Shown piece by piece: positions 33,104 through 35,851 of a stretch of 35,851 bases of DNA (within the stretch, counting starts at the first letter, position 1; each line of letters starts with the position of its first letter). The stretch is from assembly GCA_011391275.1 (NCBI GenBank), contig JAABQW010000022.1, forward strand, positions 1-35,851. Direction: 5' to 3'. Under the pieces are notes generated by a model. That model was not told where the DNA came from. It saw nothing but the letters and a program-made list of their open reading frames with translations, and searched no databases. A program made the position numbers and the translations under genes. The stretch is from Betaproteobacteria bacterium (GTDB lineage: Bacteria > Pseudomonadota > Gammaproteobacteria > Burkholderiales > Usitatibacteraceae).

Positions 33104-33119
33104 TGGCCCGCCATTTGCT
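33104..33119 (+). promoter_or_regulatory. Sigma-54 (-24/-12) promoter of the TRAP operon
   Basis: TGGCCCG-CCAT-TTGCT matches the RpoN consensus TGGCACG-N4-TTGCW at all but one fixed base, with exact spacing and the essential GG and GC. Transcription would start near 33130, leaving a leader of 57 bases to ATG 33187. Dicarboxylate transport genes are classical RpoN/DctBD targets. Confidence 0.7.
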
Positions 33120-33186
33120 TCAAGGAGGAAACCCTGCGTTCGAGCTACCGCGCGCATTCCGCATCGACCCCTTCAGGAGATCCACC

Positions 33187-34269
33187 ATGAAAACGACCCG
33201 CCGTTCCTTCCTCACCGCCGGTGCCGCCGCCGGCGCCCTCGGCTTCCCGATGATCGCCAAGGCGCAATCGCCCATCAGCTGGAAGATGACGAGCGCCTAT
33301 CCCAAGGGCTCGCCCTTCTACATGGACGGCCCCGGCAGCGCCACCGACCTCGCGAAGCGCATCGACGCGATGAGCGGCGGGCGCCTGAAGATCCAGGTCT
33401 ACGGCGCGGGCGAGCTCATCCCGGCCCTCGAGGGCTTCGACGCGGTGCGCGCCGGCACCGTCGAGATGAACCACGCCAACAGCTACTTCTGGACGGGCAA
33501 GACCTTCGCCGCGCAGTACTTCACAGCGGTTCCCTTCGGCCTGAACTTCCAGGGCATCAACGGCTGGTTCTACGACGGCGGCGGCATCGATCTCTGGAAC
33601 GAGGTCTACGCGCCCTTCGGCATGGTCGCCATGCCCTGCGGCAACACCGGCGTGCAGATGACCGGCTGGTTCAAGAAGGAGATCAAGTCGGTGGCCGACT
33701 TCAAGGGCCTGAAGATGCGCATCCCGGGGCTTGCCGGCAAGGTGTACGCGACGCTCGGCGTCGACGTGAAGCTGCTGCCCGGCGGCGAGATCTTCCCGGC
33801 GCTCGAGCGCGGCGTGATCGACGCGGCCGAGTTCGTGGGCCCGTACCAGGACCGCCGCCTGGGGCTGCAGAAGGCGGCCAAGTACTACTACACCACCGGC
33901 TGGCACGAGCCGGCGACCGTCTCCGAGCTCCTCATCAACAAGGCCGCCTGGCAGAAGCTCCCGAAGGACCTGCAGGCCGTGGTCGAGAACGCCGCCGCCG
34001 CTTGCAACGTGGTGAGCGAGGGCTGGTGCCAGAAGACCAACGCGGAAGCGATGGAGGACCTGGTGAAGAACCACGGCGTCATCGCGCGCCCGCTGCCCGA
34101 CGACGTCATCAAGGCGCTGCGCGAGCAGACCGCCAAGGTGCTCGCCGAGGCCGTCGCCAAGGACCCGATCGTGAAGAAGGTGAACGATTCCTACATGGCC
34201 TACAAGGCCAAGTTCGACGCCTGGAGCAAGTACAGCGAGACGCCGTACCACACCAAGATCCAGGCCTGA
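33187..34269 (+). CDS. dctP: TRAP transporter substrate-binding protein (DctP/TakP type)
   Basis: The protein is 360 aa from ATG 33187, six bases after AGGAGA. It begins with a Tat-type signal, TTRRSFLTAG with Arg5-Arg6, a hydrophobic stretch and cleavage after AKA. The mature part has the DctP fold pattern: GELIPALEGFDAVRAGTVEM, KMRIPGLAGKVYATLGVDV with the conserved Arg that binds a carboxylate, GGEIFPALERGVIDAAEF, and VGPYQDRRLGLQKAAKYY with TGWHEPA as in the 2-oxoacid binder TakP. It captures an organic acid in the periplasm for the DctQ/DctM permease. A 2-oxo acid or related hydroxy acid is the best guess. Confidence 0.93.
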   Translation: MKTTRRSFLTAGAAAGALGFPMIAKAQSPISWKMTSAYPKGSPFYMDGPGSATDLAKRIDAMSGGRLKIQVYGAGELIPALEGFDAVRAGTVEMNHANSYFWTGKTFAAQYFTAVPFGLNFQGINGWFYDGGGIDLWNEVYAPFGMVAMPCGNTGVQMTGWFKKEIKSVADFKGLKMRIPGLAGKVYATLGVDVKLLPGGEIFPALERGVIDAAEFVGPYQDRRLGLQKAAKYYYTTGWHEPATVSELLINKAAWQKLPKDLQAVVENAAAACNVVSEGWCQKTNAEAMEDLVKNHGVIARPLPDDVIKALREQTAKVLAEAVAKDPIVKKVNDSYMAYKAKFDAWSKYSETPYHTKIQA

Positions 34270-34273
34270 CCCG

Positions 34274-34771
34274 ATGCAGGAACGCATCGAACGCGCGGTC
34301 GACCTGGTCGGCCGCGCGGCTTCCTGGCTTGCGCTGGTGATCGTGGTCGTCATGGCCACGAACGTGGTGCTGCGCTACCTCTTCAGCTACGGCTCGGTGT
34401 GGGCCCAGGAGCTGGAGTGGCACCTGCTGGCGCCGCTCATCCTCTTCGGCATCCCGTACGCGCTCCTCAAGGGCGAGCACGTGCGCGTGGACGTCCTCTT
34501 CGCGAAGTTCTCGCCGCGCAACCAGCTTCGCGTGGAGGTCGTCTCCCAGGTGCTGGGCATCCTCATCTCGGCGGCCTTCGTGTGGCTGTCGTTCCAGTAC
34601 GTGCAGCAGTCCTACGTGATCATGGAGGGCTCCGCCGATCCCGGCGGGTTGCCCTACCGGTGGGTGCTCAAGGCGCTGATCCCCGCGGGGTTCGCGCTCC
34701 TCGCGCTGCAGAGCCTCGCGACGCTCCTGGGCGTGTTCGCGAAGCTGCGCACGTTGCGGGGTGCCCCATGA
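34274..34771 (+). CDS. dctQ: TRAP transporter small permease (DctQ)
   Basis: The protein is 165 aa with four transmembrane helices, at about residues 15-35, 47-65, 89-109 and 131-153. The signature EWHLLAPLILFGIPYALLKG and then EHVRVDVLF after the second helix is that of DctQ subunits. It forms the membrane complex with DctM and links it to the binding protein. It starts four bases after dctP and its stop overlaps the dctM ATG by four bases (ATGA at 34768-34771). Confidence 0.94.
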   Translation: MQERIERAVDLVGRAASWLALVIVVVMATNVVLRYLFSYGSVWAQELEWHLLAPLILFGIPYALLKGEHVRVDVLFAKFSPRNQLRVEVVSQVLGILISAAFVWLSFQYVQQSYVIMEGSADPGGLPYRWVLKALIPAGFALLALQSLATLLGVFAKLRTLRGAP

Positions 34772-35851
34772 GCGGCCAGGAGATCCTCGCACTCTGCATG
34801 CTCGGCAGCTTCTTCGTGCTGCTCATGGCGGGCGTGCCGGTGGCGATCACGCTCGGCACCGTGGGCTTCGTGTTCGGCGCCCTGGGCTTCGGCACGGGGC
34901 TCTTCAACCTGCTGCCCTCGCGCATCTACGGGGTGGTGGCCAACTACCAGTGGCTCGCGATACCGCTCTTCGTCTTCATGGGCGTGATGCTGGAGAAGTC
35001 GCGGCTGGCGGACGACCTGCTGGACGTCGTGGGGCACCTCGCGGGCGGGCTGCGCGGCGGGATGGCCCTCGGGATCATCGGCGTCGGCGTCCTCATGGGG
35101 GCCACCACCGGCATCGTGGGCGCGACCGTCATCACGCTGGGCCTGCTCACCCTGCCCACGCTCCTCAAGCGCGGCTACGACCCGGGGATCGCCTGCGGGG
35201 CCATCTGCGCCTCCGGCACGCTGGGGCAGATCATCCCGCCCTCGCTGATCCTCATCCTGCTGGCCGACATCCTGCAGCTCTCCGTGGGCACGCTTTTCGC
35301 GGCGGCGGTGATGCCCGGCATGCTGCTCGCCGCGCTCTACTGCACCTACATAGTGATCCTGGGGATGGTGAAGCCGCACCTCGTGCCGCCGCTGCCGCAG
35401 GAGGAGCGCGACGCGCTGGCGAAGCGCGACCTGTGGATCCGCTTCTTCAAGGTGGTGGTGCCGCCGGTGCTGCTCGTCTTCGCGGTGCTGGGCTCGATCA
35501 TCGGGGGCATCGCCGCACCGACGGAGGCGGCCTCGATGGGCGCGCTGGGTTCCATCATCGTCACGTCCTTCGCGGGCCGCATGTCGCTGCGTGTGCTGCG
35601 CGAGGTGGTCCAGTCGGTGACCAAGATCACGGCCATGATGATGTTCATCCTCATCTGCGCGCAGGTCTTCTCGCTCTCGTTCCGGGGCCTGCACGGCGAG
35701 GACATCATCTCGCGCATGTTCGAGTGGCTGCCCGGCGGCGTGGGCGCGGACATCTGGTTCCTGATGTTCCTCATCTTCGTGCTCGGCTTCTTCCTCGAGT
35801 GGATCGAGATCAGCTACATCGCCGTGCCGCTCTTCCTGCCGGTGTTCGTGA
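34768..35851 (+). CDS. dctM: TRAP transporter large permease (DctM), cut by window end
   Basis: The frame starts at ATG 34768 and is open to the last base, giving 361 residues of an expected 430 or so. Multiple hydrophobic helices are visible. Family motifs are VPVAITLGTVGFVFG, YQWLAIPLFVFMGVML, GATTGIVGATVITLGLLTLP and ICASGTLGQIIPPSLILILL. DctM is the transport channel proper, which uses the sodium or proton gradient. Together with dctP and dctQ it forms one operon, probably driven by the sigma-54 promoter upstream of dctP. Confidence 0.95.
   Translation, partial: MSGQEILALCMLGSFFVLLMAGVPVAITLGTVGFVFGALGFGTGLFNLLPSRIYGVVANYQWLAIPLFVFMGVMLEKSRLADDLLDVVGHLAGGLRGGMALGIIGVGVLMGATTGIVGATVITLGLLTLPTLLKRGYDPGIACGAICASGTLGQIIPPSLILILLADILQLSVGTLFAAAVMPGMLLAALYCTYIVILGMVKPHLVPPLPQEERDALAKRDLWIRFFKVVVPPVLLVFAVLGSIIGGIAAPTEAASMGALGSIIVTSFAGRMSLRVLREVVQSVTKITAMMMFILICAQVFSLSFRGLHGEDIISRMFEWLPGGVGADIWFLMFLIFVLGFFLEWIEISYIAVPLFLPVFV

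Noticed and set aside
33103-33186. N-terminal extension of DctP from ATG 33103
   Set aside because: It overlaps the sigma-54 promoter and would bury the Tat signal inside the protein; AGGAGA before ATG 33187 decides the start.
1-35851. CRISPR arrays, tRNA, rRNA, riboswitches, prophage or toxin-antitoxin genes
   Set aside because: I looked for regular short repeats, tRNA-like cloverleafs and known leader motifs on both strands and saw none that can be supported; apart from the IS30 tail and REP-like units there are no mobile genes.

Overview
The window is G+C-rich (about two thirds G+C by eye), densely coding and free of rRNA or tRNA genes. The gene set suggests a free-living betaproteobacterium, probably a burkholderial or related lineage. 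Pointers are a DUF2868/DUF3482 pair, a NodT-type efflux operon, a dodecin, an E. coli-type PssA, a class I iron-sulfur fumarase, a DctPQM TRAP transporter and an exported PCMT. This placement comes from gene content only.

Layout. 1-234: the tail of an IS30-family transposase, then a 25-bp inverted repeat. 216-3732: a divergent pair, a 697-aa protein whose C-terminal half is homologous to cyanobacterial acyl-ACP reductase (AAR) and an iron-containing alcohol dehydrogenase, with an FNR-like box between them. 3785-8061: DUF2868 membrane protein, DUF3482 GTPase and an alpha/beta-hydrolase-OsmC fusion. 8075-9871 (minus): MsbA-like ABC exporter, divergent from a translationally coupled operon (10010-14773) for a NodT outer-membrane factor, MacA-like adaptor and a MacB-like exporter split into ATPase and permease. 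14814-15282 (minus): small stress-type genes DUF3309 and CsbD. 15465-16956 (minus): a methyltransferase and a MazG-type pyrophosphohydrolase. 17065-19306: exported PCMT and TrkH. 19312-24744: DUF3297, SixA, DUF502, M32 carboxypeptidase, SelO and an unassigned membrane protein. 24781-26540 (minus): AsmA-like and TfoX-N proteins. 26653-30950: CPA1 antiporter, dodecin, a small secreted protein, PssA and a 2-TM K+ channel. 31017-32911 (minus): a lysine-rich micro-protein and fumarase with a clear terminator. 33187-35851: TRAP transporter genes dctP, dctQ and partial dctM behind a strong candidate sigma-54 promoter.

Most genes are housekeeping, envelope or ion-transport functions in short operons with 1-4 nt overlaps. 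Three REP-like inverted repeats (179-234, 6747-6834, 15395-15460) sit exactly at gene 3' ends; two supply the last codons and stop of the neighbouring protein. The part most likely to be undescribed is the AAR-like reductase/Fe-ADH divergon, which could interconvert acyl thioesters, aldehydes and alcohols under oxygen control. No gap between genes exceeds 300 bases; the longest (32912-33186) holds the sigma-54 promoter.
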